A DNA stretch of 64,000 bases from Polytrichum commune (lineage: Eukaryota; Streptophyta; Polytrichopsida; Polytrichales; Polytrichaceae). The stretch covers positions 1,612,501 through 1,676,500 of the forward strand of contig OX485808.1 in NCBI GenBank assembly GCA_950295325.1, in the 5' to 3' direction. How positions within the stretch are numbered: position 1 is the first letter of the stretch; each line of letters begins with the position of its first letter. The notes under the pieces were generated by a model that saw only the letters and a list, made by a program, of their open reading frames with translations, was not told the DNA's origin and ran no database searches. Below, one piece after another: positions 11,701 to 21,782 of the stretch. Made by a program: the position numbers and the translations under genes.

Positions 11701-14700
11701 GATTGGCAAGGCATTGGTGGGAGTCGTCCATCCCGAAGGTCAAAGGGTTGTTATAGATTCGGGCTCGGGAAGTCTAGGTCCTAATTTTTACAATTATGGG
11801 GATAATGGGGATTATGCCCAATGGCTAAGGGAGTACCCCGAGTCCGAGGTTGATGTAATAGTTACATTTCACCAAGTAGGCTTAGGGAGTGAATTTCCTA
11901 GTGTTAGTTTAGGAGAGGGCTCATTGTTGGAGCCATGTGAGGTGCTCACCGAGGAAGAGTGGGTTAGCGGTGGGTTAACACCTTGGGTAGATGACGTGGA
12001 AGAGGGTGAGGTTAGTTTAATTCATGTAGATGGGACTCAAGAGGAGGATGTGATTATTGAGTCATCGAAATTGGAGGAGCCTTTACATTTCAAGACCACG
12101 TCTACGGGGATAGTTGTAGGTCAAGATGTGAAAGATTACCCCAATGTGCCTTCCGATTGGTATCGGAACAAAGAGGAACAAGCACATGTGTCGGAAGCGG
12201 ATTGGCGGTACGTGGATGTGAAATTAAAGAATGGAAAAACCCGACAAATGAAGATGGGCTCCAAATGGGGGGAGAAAGAGGTTAGGGAGTATAGCAATTT
12301 GGTGGATGAGTTTAGTGATACTTTTGCATGGTCCTACGATGAGCTTAAGGGAATTCCTAGGGAAATGGTAGAGCACCGGATTCCTTTAATTCCGGGGGCG
12401 AGGCCAATTAGACAAAAGGAGAGGAGGATGAATCCTCAATTGCAATTGTTGGTGAAAGCGGAATTGGAAAGGTTATTGAAGGCCGGGTTTATCAAGCCGG
12501 TGGAAATCACGGATTGGGTTTCTCCTATGGTCTTAGTAAAGAAAAAAAATGGGAAATTAAGGGTTTGTGTCGACTATAGGAAATTGAATTCGTGCACACA
12601 AAAGGATCACTTCCCCTTACCTTTTATCACCTTGTTGCTTGAGGAGGTTGGAGGTCATTCGCGATATACCTTTATGGATGGGTATGCGGGTTATAATCAA
12701 ATTTCCATAGCCCTCCAAGATATCCATAAAACGGCTTTTACTACACCTTGGGGTACTTTTGTGTGGGTAGTGATGCCATTTGGGTTATGTAATGCCCCGG
12801 CTACTTTCCAACGATTAGTAATGTATATCTTCACCGACTTGTTGTTCAAATCCATGACCGTCTTTGTGGACGATTTTAGCACACAAAGTAATGTGGATGA
12901 TCACCTACATTGTGTTAGGGAGGCATTGGTTAGGTGTAGGAAGATGAGGTTAGCATTGAACCCGGATAAGACATTTTTGGGAGTGAATAAGGGAGTGTTG
13001 TTGGGTTATGTTGTTAGTGAGAAAGGTAGAGAACCCGATCCGGATAAGATTGCGGCCATAAGCGACTTGGCAACTCCAACCAATTCCAAGGGGATCTCTA
13101 AGTTGTTAGGACATGTGGGATGGTACCGGGAACTTATTCCTAATTTTTCAAAGATAGCGGTGCCCATTACCCATTTGCTCAAAAAGGATGTCAAATTCGA
13201 GTGGACGGATGCTTGTCAAAAAGCCTTTGAGGAATTGCGGGATAGGTTGAGCACCTATCCGGTGTTGATACCACCCAATTGGGGTAAACCTTTTCACGTC
13301 TATTGTGATGCTAGTAATGTGGCAATAGGGAGTGCGCTTTGTCAAGCAACGGGAGAAAAAGAGAAGGATCAACCTATAGCTTATGCGAGTAAGCAATTGA
13401 CCCCCGCCGAAAGAAACTACTCTACAACGGAGAGGGAGTGCCTAGCCATGGTGTTTTCCGTTAAAAAGTTTAGGCATTACCTCATGTGCAACCCGGTTGT
13501 ATTTTTTGTTGACCACATGGCTATCAAGTATCTAATTAACAAGGCGGAGTTAAGTGGTAGGTTAGCTAGGTGGGTTTTGTTATTAGAAGAATTCGACTAC
13601 ACGGTGGAATATAAACCGGGTCGTATGCATTTACAAGCGGACCACTTGTCTAGGTTGTCGGAGGAGATAGGAAAAAATCCGGTAAATGATATGTTAGTAG
13701 ATGATAGCCTCTTTGTGGTCACTTCTACACCGGAGTGGTATGCGGGCATAGTGGAATTTCTAACAACCCACAAGTTGCCCAAAGAGTGGACAAAAGAAGA
13801 GAGAAGGAAGGTGAGGGTAAATAGTAGGCAATTTGTTGTAGTGGGCCATAGGTTGTTTAGAAGGGGGTCCGATGGTATTTTACGACGATGCGTGTCAAAA
13901 ACGGAGGTTGAAGCGATTTTAATCGCTTGCCACGATAGCGCTTGCGGCGGTCACTTCTCGGGTCAACTCACCGGGCAAAAAATACTTAGAGCGGGCTACT
14001 TTTGGCCTACACTATTTAAGGACGCCCATGACTATGTAAGGAAATGCGACGCTTGCCAACGGTATGCCCGAAACGACCTTAGAATGGAGATGCCTTTACA
14101 TGTATCATTACCCTTAATTCCTTTCGAAAAATGGGGCATCGACTATGTGGGTGAGGTCCATCCCCAATCTTCAAAAGGAATGAAATATATTGTGGTGGCA
14201 ACCGAGTACCTCACCAAGTGGGCGGAAGCCAAAGCGGTAAAGACCGACACGGCGGAACACGCGGCAACATTTATGTACGAAAACATAATTTCGCGGTTCG
14301 GGGTGCCGAAGATCCTAGTAAGCGATAGGGGTACTCACTTTTTGAATGACTTGATTCGAGAGATGACAGAGAAATTTAAAATTGATCACCGGAAGACTAC
14401 TCCCTACCACCCACAAACCAATGGACAAACGGAAAGGGTTAACGGAATTTTGGTGAGTATACTACGCAAGACGGTTATAGACTCGAAGCGGGATTGGGAT
14501 ACGAAACTAACGGCGGCACTTTGGGCATACCGTACAACCTATAAGGTAACTACGCGTGCTACACCATTTTCCTTAGTCTATGGTCTTGAAGCGACACTAC
14601 CAATCGAATATGAAGTCGAGTCACTTAGGGTGGCCGTGAGTACGAGACTTACCGAAAGTCAATCCTTACGAAATCGACTAACCGATTTGGAAGCACTTGA

Positions 14701-14983
14701 CGAAGGGAGGAGAATGGCGGCTCAACATATTGAGGCAATCCAAAGAAGGAGAAAGATTACTTTCGACAAACGACATAAGAGAAGGGCCCTAACACCGGGA
14801 ATGATGGTCATGATTCAAGACGCACGAAAGCTTGAATTTCTGGCGAAATTCAATGCGGTATGGTTAGGACCTTACCTTGTCTATGAGGTATTTCCTAATA
14901 ATTCAATTCAATTGGAAACGTTGAATGGTGAGCTCTTTCCTACCCGTACATCGGGAAGTAGATGTAAGGAGTACCGAGCTTGA
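8744..14983 (+). CDS. Family A gag-pol polyprotein, complete and uninterrupted (2079 aa)
   Basis: Encodes everything needed for Ty3/gypsy replication in one frame, without a gag/pol frameshift. Residues: basic N-terminus; PPIPPI proline run about 108-126; Gag capsid-like domain about 144-330; zinc knuckle CVQCGQPGHTRQFC 432-445 followed by a second Cys/His cluster (CX2CX3HX4C); protease Asp852 in VDGGSS; RT about 1225-1400 with FVDD at 1374-1377; RNase H about 1515-1640 with Asp1522; integrase HHCC from His1730; core Asp1800, Asp1861 and Glu1897, giving the exact 35-residue D-E spacing. No chromodomain and no second archaeal-type RNase H between RNase H and integrase. The ATG at 8744 is chosen because it opens the frame and resembles the MVSTRGRS start of the related minus-strand gag. 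The products act in virus-like particles and the nucleus. The protease DGG triad is unusual. Confidence 0.95.
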   Translation: MQGRTRSQKPSLIVGLEKSTRKRRSSKISDRLEQDNVRIESCLNVEPRTRSILDTLELGAQLEEEITPSKLSGETSSENYTLREEFPVEVDRGSLNSSPVTMAEERGMDPPPIPPIPPIPPIPPIDPLVRPRGLPIVVPQNLAAMDMPSHLPKFYGTKDEDPSRHMERYIERLASFLITDPGYWLVWFPTTLEGEAYEWYRDHAEGHFRGWEQLQREFLNEFRPEVGQSTALRALSSLKQGREEEISAYIRRFDLVCTRFVGTMLNDDTLKQFFIQGFFKSGTIRGVLERNPLTLADAKRAARDIENLDKDHERLWRREDELIPQFIPIRPRVVAVEPAKYENQIPYAIVDTGPRPLAVREPAPLLALPAPRTDPHLEEVERRLGASQLGFQEAMIKQMQSLTDQMSLMIRSQQPGPPPPVESGRHSSGLWCVQCGQPGHTRQFCRSGQNRDQRINGNPPQQNQRGQAPPHYGNGSNRGPQPRGQGGQNLEKKEFHPFCGRWHAQGQCWSEGQEFNCSNCGGSHPSDTCRQPDKIINVPYPVANPQQQARDNMRGARPQGVPANELRPPNLYYDHSNARQTFHPPAGLQTTTGYIPIQNRQGVPPNGSNGRQAPPTDPGPSHSQDVRFMDGVLEATCDDMLPLPTRIGEEQSQWPPHTNAITYELVKGKGVVEEAPALAVTTRARRGDAPLEVGIGEQGNYSSDEEINLSELDRVARRATKDVVRENIILQDRERTNAVHDLDNSDVGEWEGPGVPVDEFDVVGNSKVERSTGYDLWADLSTLKADITFGQLLEISPTARKTLKEGMPVHKRMRKVKAKIAARIQSQGGRDVKAIEIEVVIVDKVVPNVLVDGGSSLNILPEDTMKKLGLGLTGPSPLVINMANQSSTTPLGMIKDCRMTTGGEEYLVTFHVIKMHSNKDTFPILLGRPWLRMANAMVNWGGPKPSITYGPEGNRVIVSIGSLEGWMKKEMYLPLEKEIDDLNENEIGKALVGVVHPEGQRVVIDSGSGSLGPNFYNYGDNGDYAQWLREYPESEVDVIVTFHQVGLGSEFPSVSLGEGSLLEPCEVLTEEEWVSGGLTPWVDDVEEGEVSLIHVDGTQEEDVIIESSKLEEPLHFKTTSTGIVVGQDVKDYPNVPSDWYRNKEEQAHVSEADWRYVDVKLKNGKTRQMKMGSKWGEKEVREYSNLVDEFSDTFAWSYDELKGIPREMVEHRIPLIPGARPIRQKERRMNPQLQLLVKAELERLLKAGFIKPVEITDWVSPMVLVKKKNGKLRVCVDYRKLNSCTQKDHFPLPFITLLLEEVGGHSRYTFMDGYAGYNQISIALQDIHKTAFTTPWGTFVWVVMPFGLCNAPATFQRLVMYIFTDLLFKSMTVFVDDFSTQSNVDDHLHCVREALVRCRKMRLALNPDKTFLGVNKGVLLGYVVSEKGREPDPDKIAAISDLATPTNSKGISKLLGHVGWYRELIPNFSKIAVPITHLLKKDVKFEWTDACQKAFEELRDRLSTYPVLIPPNWGKPFHVYCDASNVAIGSALCQATGEKEKDQPIAYASKQLTPAERNYSTTERECLAMVFSVKKFRHYLMCNPVVFFVDHMAIKYLINKAELSGRLARWVLLLEEFDYTVEYKPGRMHLQADHLSRLSEEIGKNPVNDMLVDDSLFVVTSTPEWYAGIVEFLTTHKLPKEWTKEERRKVRVNSRQFVVVGHRLFRRGSDGILRRCVSKTEVEAILIACHDSACGGHFSGQLTGQKILRAGYFWPTLFKDAHDYVRKCDACQRYARNDLRMEMPLHVSLPLIPFEKWGIDYVGEVHPQSSKGMKYIVVATEYLTKWAEAKAVKTDTAEHAATFMYENIISRFGVPKILVSDRGTHFLNDLIREMTEKFKIDHRKTTPYHPQTNGQTERVNGILVSILRKTVIDSKRDWDTKLTAALWAYRTTYKVTTRATPFSLVYGLEATLPIEYEVESLRVAVSTRLTESQSLRNRLTDLEALDEGRRMAAQHIEAIQRRRKITFDKRHKRRALTPGMMVMIQDARKLEFLAKFNAVWLGPYLVYEVFPNNSIQLETLNGELFPTRTSGSRCKEYRA

Positions 14984-15044
14984 CTAGGCAACTTACCCTT
15001 GGAGCAAGAGATGTTTGGATTCATCCCCCGATGGTCGCCAATTA
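14984..15044 (+). other. Gag-pol to 3' LTR junction, no clear polypurine tract
   Basis: 61 bp between the stop codon and the LTR; the same stretch occurs at 5500-5560. A polypurine tract is normally expected here, but the last 20 bases are mixed and end GGTCGCCAATTA. The only purine-rich run is GGAGCAAGAGATG, about 33 bp from the LTR. The final CCAATTA mirrors the TAATTGG that follows the 5' LTR. Confidence 0.5.
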
Positions 15045-15744
15045 TGTGAGCCCAAAAGGGTGCCCACATTTAGTCTTAGACCCTTGAAACGTTAGTTGAT
15101 GCACTTTGAAGTAGCATGTTACTTCACAAAAATATAAAAAGAGTGAAATGTTAGCCTTAGAAGTACCATGTTGTAAGAGGCTAGGATGTGAGTTGTTATT
15201 GTGTTTTTACCTTCGGAAGGATTTGAGCGAATGAGGATAGGTAAGGAGAACTTGGATTGAGTAGTTAGTGAGTAGGCTAGTACAAATGGATGGAGACAAC
15301 CAAAGTGACTCAAGAGGCAAGTGCATTCGAATTGGGATGAATGGAGGATCACATGGAGCGCACAAGTGGACCACCTCATCATGGCCACTTAATGGGGAAG
15401 GCCCAAGGAAGAATGCAAGGTGGAGGATAAGCAAATTCTCAAAGCACCAATCAAATCACGAGTTAAGCATCGTGGTTTGAATTAAGTGGTGAGCGACGAT
15501 TTGGGAAAGTAAGGGGAGAAAGTTATGGCGGCGGAAAGCGAAGGAGGCTAAGTTTGGGGTGAAGCATCCCAAGTTTGGTAAAGTGTGGTAGGTAGAAAGC
15601 CAAGGCTAGTTAAATGTTCGAATTAGGATCCTTGTTGATCATTTGAGGGAGGAAGACTTAGAAGATAGGATTGGCGCCTACTAAGTAGGAGGAAATCTCA
15701 AGGGCTTATCGTGAGCCTTGAGGGTGCTCACCCCCTCAAGCTTA

Positions 15745-15753
15745 CTATATAAT
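15745..15753 (+). promoter_or_regulatory. Probable LTR TATA box (3' LTR copy)
   Basis: Same CTATATAAT as at 6261-6269, in the right-hand LTR. From here it could drive read-out transcription into 17319 onward, antisense to the neighbouring gag remnant. Confidence 0.45.
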
Positions 15754-16267
15754 CCCTCATTCTTCCCTCACTCATCCTCTCTTTCCTTTGTGCTCCAAGG
15801 CACCCCACGAGTTATAAGTGTGGGTGTGGGAAGCCATATTGGAGCACATGTGTGTGCTTAGTTTTTAGTTTGAGAGCCAAGGCTTGTTAGCCTTAAAGAG
15901 GGCTTGACCTCTTGGTAGAATTAGTGTTGACGTGAAGGATTTTAAAGTTAATTCATGATTCCAATTTGTGGTACTTAAAGTTCATGTTTTGAATACACGT
16001 GGTTGCAAGTTCCATGTTTAAGAGTTGAGCACTTGATGTTGTGATGAGTGCAAAAATATACTTGTGTGGATTAGTTAGTCTTAGTGAAGTTAGGAAATTC
16101 TCTCTCCCCCTCTCCTCTCTAGGATTTTAGGATTTTAGGATTAGAGAAGAATTGTGTGATTAGAAAAGGGTTGTTAGTAGAATTAGGGAAATTAGGTAGG
16201 AAGATTAGTTAAGGGCTTGAATAATTAGTGAGGTAGTTGGGGATTACAACTACAAAGTTGTGGGTTC

Positions 16268-16622
16268 ATGAAGGAGCTGGGTTTATGAAGGAGCTGGGTT
16301 TGTTTAGTTAGAAAGTAAAAAGCTGGGTTTATGAAGGACCTGGGTTTGTTTAGTTAGAAGCTAAGGAGCTGGGTTCATGAAGGAGCTGGGTTTATGAAGG
16401 AGCTGGGTTTGTTTAGTTAGAAAGTAAAGAGCTGGGTTTATGAAGGAGCTGGGTTTGTTTAGTTAGAAGCTAAGGAGCTGGGTTCATAAAGGAGCTGGGT
16501 TTATGAAGGAGCTGGGTTTGTTTAGTTAGAAGCTAAGAAGCTGGGTTTATGAAGGAGCTGGGTTTATGAAGGAGCTAGGTTTATGTAATTAGAAAGTAAA
16601 GAGATGGGTTCATGAAGGAGCT
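16268..16622 (+). repeat. 17-bp tandem array in family A 3' LTR
   Basis: Same array as in the middle LTR, with unit number and order unchanged as far as I can see. Confidence 0.85.
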
Positions 16623-17318
16623 TAGTAGATAGCCTACCTAATTAGCTCATAGACAAGTAGTTAGTTACATTATGCTAGTTAGTGTTATGTGTGGCTTTCA
16701 CAAGTAAATGTATTTGAGATTGACTATAGAGAATAGTGTTTTTTTTAACACTTGCATCCTCTCTTTAAAAATAAACCACGTGCACAACTTAATGGAGAAT
16801 GTGGAGCACTCTCGCGATGGCAAGACAAAGGAAGCAAAGACCAAAGGTGCGAGGGAGAGATTGACATAAGTCACATAAGTATTTCTTAATACTTAAAGGC
16901 TTATGTACGGTATGGAGACACCAAGTGAGACCTCTTATAGTAGCGATACGGAATACACAAGTGATAGTTCAAGTGGTAGTATAGAGTCAACGGCACGGAC
17001 TCCATTTAGGAGAGGGATATCCTTAAGGGCTTGTGTAGCTAAAGCAGCCGGATGGACGTTAGAAGCAAACAAAGACAAAATAGCACCCGAGCATAAGGAG
17101 GTTAAAATAACATAGTTAACTTGTGCATTCTCCACATACGTATTGAAATCGTACATTGAGTTGTTAAAAGTGAAATTCCAGTTAAATCCAAGACCACTTG
17201 AAGGGTGAACCTTGCACTATGGACTCATCCAAGTCCAAATCCAATACCGCGGAGGAATGTGAGCCCAAACCCACTACTCGGACTACGGACGCTTAAGGGT
17301 GGGGGGTTTGGCCTCACA

Positions 17319-18997
17319 CTTACCATTCCTACCAAGTTCGAGTCGGCTTGCCTACCACCGGCTGGGGGGTTTTGAGGGTACAAATTTTGTGGACCTTGAT
17401 AGTTGTTCCCCCTATTACCTTGGTTTTGGTGGTTGGGTGGACCGTAGTTTTGTTGGCCATTGCTTTGAGGGTTATCTTGGTGATAATTAACCGACATTCC
17501 TCCTTGGTTCTGTTGATTCCTATCATAGAAGAATGCCGGAAGTTGTTGATTCAGCTGAGAGTAATGGGAGGGTCGCTCCGCGAGAATCCTACGATAATTA
17601 TCGACCGGGTGATTACCCCCACAATGGTTGCAGACCACCCCCGTCTCGATCCAACACTTACCTGGCCCCAAAATGTGAACCTTGCCGCAAGTGGGACAAA
17701 CTCCTTTACCGTTGTTCCGGGCTTGAGTCTGGGAGTGGCCTTGTTGTGGACGGGGGGGTGGGGCTACTAGGTTACCTGTGAACCTAGGCTCCGTGCAAAA
17801 TTGATTACTGTGGCCAGGTTTGTTGCAATTACGACACCAAATGTTGGTGCCATAATTACCCGCCTCCGAGGCCGGCGGAACTGGTTGTGCTAAGGGCCTA
17901 GACGTGATTGCCATTGTTAGCTGCTCTGTGAGGGTCTTGAGCGACTGCATGACATCGCTCCTCAACTCGTCGTTGGCCTTCTTAACTCTAAGTTCTAGCT
18001 CCTCGATCGTGGTGTGGCTCGGAGGGCTAGGGAGTGCTAAGAGCTCAGGGGGTGGCCTCGTAGCCAAAGGAACCGGGGCCGCTCGGTGGACTGCGTATGC
18101 ATCCGGTCGGGATGGCTCCAGCTGAGGAGGCTTACTCTGCTCGGGAGGAATGTAGGTTGTGGGTAGGAAGGCTGGCACAGGTGCAATAGTGCAATTCCAC
18201 ATCCGCTCATTTTGTTTGTCTACACCTTCGATCCTCCTAGCCTCGGCTTTAGCTTCTTCCAAATCCTGAGGGTTGGAGTTAAGAATTTCTCGGATTGTAC
18301 CTTGTTTGTTGAACCCTTGTATGAAGTAGAATTTAATCGTGTCATTTGTGAGAAGGGTTCCTACATAACGAGTTACCACCGTCTCGAACCGTCGGATGTA
18401 TGATGTAATACCCTCGGATGGGCCTTGCCGCATGTTCGTTAACGCCACGAGTGCGCTTTGTTGGCCCATTTCCGGTCTAAATTGTCTAAGGAATGCCGTC
18501 TGCAATGCTCGCCAGTCCCTAAATGTCCCCTCATCGTGGGATCGGTACCACTCATACGCTATACCCTCTAGCGTAGTAGAAAACCAAACGAGTTTGTACG
18601 TGTCTTCGGCTATCACGTTGGCCAACATTACCTCAATATATCGTTCAATGTGGGTTGAAGGATCCTCATGCGGGAGGCCACCGAACTTCGGAAAATAACT
18701 CGGCATCGCCCTTGGCGCTAATGCTTGTGGCATTACAATGGGAGGCCCTCTAGGAGCCATCATTGCATCCAAAGGATTCGCCATGAGTTGGGGTCGTGCC
18801 ACCCTAACCGGACTTTGTGGGGTGGGGGATTTCTCCCTCTCGCGCTCGGACTCTGGACCTAGACCTTGATATTTATTTTCCTTAGTCTTTCCGGGTTTTG
18901 GTGGTTCGTTCTTCGACCTCTTACCTGGTGTTGCCTCCGATGCAAATGCGGTTGTTGTTGTTGGGGTGTCGTACGATCGTCCCCTAGTACTAACCAT
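17319..18997 (-). pseudogene. Truncated gag of a related OTA-type element, interrupted by family A
   Basis: Open frame on the minus strand, about 560 codons, cut at its C-terminal end by the family A LTR. An ATG at 19132 lies within the primer-site region; the likely start is the ATG at 18997 (MVSTRGRS), which resembles the family A start. It contains the same Gag capsid-like domain (YFPKFGG..., YEWYRSHDEGTFRDW, IQGFNKQGTIREIL) at clearly lower identity to family A, and a CRNCNKPGHSNQFC zinc knuckle. In the second Cys/His cluster the last Cys is Tyr (CNHCGGNHPVDNY). There is no internal stop. The missing protease and pol would be expected on the minus strand left of position 1 if the insertion model is right. 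Confidence 0.85.
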
Positions 18998-19131
18998 AGC
19001 ACAAGTGGCCCATGACGTATGACTAATTTCTATTGGACTAAACTCTTCTTCTCTTAGTCTAAACGTATAAGTACTCAAAGAAATATCATTCGAGCATGGC
19101 AGGGGCATCCACCCTCCCGGCGGACGCACCA
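18998..19131 (-). other. Primer binding site and short leader of the minus-strand element
   Basis: Reverse complement of 19116-19131 reads TGGTGCGTCCGCCGGG, identical to the family A primer site and four bases from the LTR end at 19136. The leader to the gag ATG is only about 118 bp, against 889 bp in family A. Confidence 0.75.
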
Positions 19132-19135
19132 ATTA

Positions 19136-21693
19136 TGTGGCACTTTTGGGCCACCCCCTTTCGAGGGAGCCTAAAAGTATCACACAAGCCCTTCGGTGAA
19201 GGTGGCCTGCATTTGCAGGCGCCCAAGCCGAACCCGGATGATAGGTGTATAACGTGAGTAGTTAGATTTTTAAGGGAGATTAAATATGCGTCGTAGTACC
19301 TCCGGAGGTTAGGCCTTAGTTTTTTACTAGTGTGGCTTTAAACTCCACTAACCAATTTCATATCTAGTTCTAACCTTAACCTACAACCTATTCTACGCGC
19401 AGACGCACCAGCCTTGAAACCAAGGCAATCCTAATTTGTGAATTGGGATGGTTCTGATACACCCAACCGGGTGTGACTCATACCACCCTAACTCAACGAA
19501 CGGAATAACGACAATTTGATGGACCATTCAATTCTTCCTATTTCTTTATTTAGTTCTATTTAGTTTTCTAAGCGGGGGAACTTGGCCTAAGTCCCACCCT
19601 TCACACAAATTCCTTCTTAATTACTTACTTTTGTTTGCACGTCCTAACTCACTACATTAACATATTAGGCATCACCCCTTACCTCGGGTCTCTTGCCAAC
19701 AAGGGTTTACGATTTATTTGGTATGTTTTGATTGTTAAATGTGTTTACACTGGATAGACCACGAAATGCAACTCAATGGGACCAGGGTGACGGGCGACCT
19801 GTAGGTTCAACCTGTTGCGCAATCTTCATAAATTGGGGCCATTACTCCCAATCTATGGGGCCAACAACATAATAGTGGATTCGCGGGTCATTAACCCCAC
19901 CTTTCCACCAACAACATTCAGAGTGGTCGTGTCGGTGATTAATCCGACTTACCACACACGAAACTTGCTAATAAATGAAGCTACTACCACAAAACATACC
20001 AAGGGCCCCGAAAACAATGGAATTGGGTACTCCCTTGGCGGTCAAGTGGTCAAGCCACTTGACCTTACGAGATAGGTGAGTGGGTTTAGAGATGCGTACC
20101 TTAGCCGTGCTCCCTCCAATCCTAAATGGAAGGCTTAAGGTTAGTTAATTTACCTCAATTTTCCTCGGTTGATTTGGGCTTGATGTAGGCCGAGCCGCTA
20201 CCTCCTTCCTTGCTCCACTTTCCGAGCGTCGACCTTGCCTCCTTCTTTGTAACTAGTTTGGTAGTAAGCGTACCTTAGTTAACAATTAAAATATAAAGTG
20301 TTATTCTGCCCTGTAATTTAATCCTAAGCATAATATTTATACTTAGTGCACCAAATTATCTTTCCAATGATCTAAAAATCACTCTAATCGGATAAGAAAT
20401 GCAAAAGTTATGAGGGTTGGAAGTGTGAGGTCGATTCAACCGACCCTTCCAACCCACCTATCTACCTTCTAACTTCAAAAATTCATAGCACATTCTTTAC
20501 TACTTGGATCTAGGCTTTCCTTATACCATTGGAAAGCTATGAACAAGCTCTAACTAGAAAAATTATGACATCAGCAGGTTAAGCTAATAGAAATTCAGCG
20601 GACTCCTTGTAACACAGCAGTCAATCAAGAAGGCTTGAACTATGTATCTCGCCTTCAACAATTCATATCTAATTCAAATCTTAGTCAAATCAAACGTTCT
20701 ATATGACCCTGGAGAGATATTAAAAAGATGTATTTGATAAAAATATGTGATTAGAAAGGTAAGCCGAAGTGAACCCAGCAGGTCCTCTGTAATGCAGCAG
20801 TCAACCAAAAGTTCTCAAACTATGTGTCCCATCTTGCACAATTCATATCTAATTCAAATCATGCTCAAATCAAATGTTCTAAGCCATTTTGGAAAGCTAC
20901 ACAAAAGTTCTACTTGGGAAAAATATAATTTCTTGGAATTAAAATTCCTATTGGGCTCGCAGGTCTGATCCAGCAGCCGCTACCCACAAGACCACCCAGT
21001 TTTTCTACTTCATCTTTGAAAATCCATAACTAATTGTCATCTCAACCAAATCACAAATGGGAAACGGCTATGGATAGCTATATGAAATCTCCTTAAGAGA
21101 AAAATGATAAGTATCTTGTTATAGCTTTTGAACTAAGCCTTCAGGGCATTGGCAGATGAGGTCTATAATGCCTCTACTCAAAATTCTACCATCCAACCTA
21201 CCTCTACAAAAGAAGGAATAATTTTGTTGGTGTGTTAATAAACACACAACCTAACTAGGAGAGAGAGAGTAGAGGAGGTTCTCAAGCCTTTCTTTTAGAC
21301 CATTGAGAATACATGCTAAAGGATTTTTTCCTAACTACATTGAAGCAGGGCTTCGCCCAAAAACTAGAGAAAGAGAGAGAGCTACAAGGTGGAAGGAGGG
21401 GTTTTTAAACCCTCTCACAAAAGGGTTGGACCCCTCCTCCACCGGATCCATTTTTCAAACCCTTTCCCGAAATTTTGGCTCGGGGGTTTTCCCGGTTGAG
21501 GTTGCCACCCTCTCGCCGAGGTGGCTCCGACAAAAAACCTTTAGAAATCTTTCTAATTTTTCCGCCATCGAGTTGGCAAGGGGGCAAGTGGGCAAGTATC
21601 CCCCTTGCTCTCTTTCTTTTTTGTCTTCAAAATTCTTCACGCCGATTTTATCTTCTTACGTAAAACACCTCCAATAGTCTTGTGTGCCTCACA
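19136..21693 (-). repeat. Probable 5' LTR of the minus-strand element (about 2.56 kb)
   Basis: On the minus strand it ends ...GTGCCACA next to the primer site (secure edge at 19136). The far edge is inferred: the minus strand reads TGTGAGGCACACAAG from 21693, which has the TG start and echoes the family A LTR start TGTGAG. Length is close to family A (2274 bp). It contains a 180-bp tandem array. Flank beyond 21693 is CTAAC; the partner is not available. Confidence 0.5.
20461..21130. repeat. Tandem array with 180-bp period
   Basis: Related segments begin at 20461, 20641, 20821 and 21001, each exactly 180 bp apart. They share an ATTCATATCTAATTCAAATC-type core and a downstream GGAAAGCTA..GTTCTA..GAAAAAT motif. 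Central copies are the most alike and outer ones are degenerate. The array lies inside the probable LTR above. Confidence 0.75.
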
Positions 21694-21704
21694 CTAACTA
21701 ATAA

Positions 21705-21782
21705 ACTAACACTTGCTTAGCTAGCATCTACTAACATTTGCTTAATAACTAGCATCTACTAATATTTGCTTAGCTAGTTGTT
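21705..21782. repeat. Short tandem repeat, unit about 25-28 bp, three copies
   Basis: ACTAACACTTGCTTAGCTAG and two close variants follow one another, with CTAG-rich sequence after them. No function evident. Confidence 0.7.

Larger units (their letters stand above)
5561..17318 (+). mobile_element. Complete family A Ty3/gypsy element (OTA-type), LTR to LTR
   Basis: 11758-bp element: 5' LTR 5561-7834, primer site, leader, single gag-pol ORF and 3' LTR 15045-17318. The right boundary is directly visible: 7835 onward and 17319 onward diverge immediately after ...CCTCACA. The left LTR is shared with a second, truncated copy to its left, so no target duplication can be read around this unit. Intact coding and near-identical LTRs (one difference seen, A at 7826 against G at 17310) mark it as young and possibly autonomous. 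The OTA assignment rests on integrase C-terminus style, absence of a chromodomain and a non-iMet primer site; it is an inference from family knowledge. Confidence 0.9.
15045..17318 (+). repeat. Family A 3' LTR (2274 bp)
   Basis: Same length as 5561-7834. By eye the only difference noticed is G at 17310 for A at 7826. The LTR ends in CACA and is followed at once by minus-strand gag sequence of another element, so 17318/17319 is a true insertion junction. The candidate target duplication on this side is CTTAC (17319-17323); the left partner lies outside the window. Confidence 0.93.

Noticed and set aside
19815-20075. 86-codon plus-strand frame as a host gene
   Set aside because: It lies inside the probable minus-strand LTR and has no recognisable domain.
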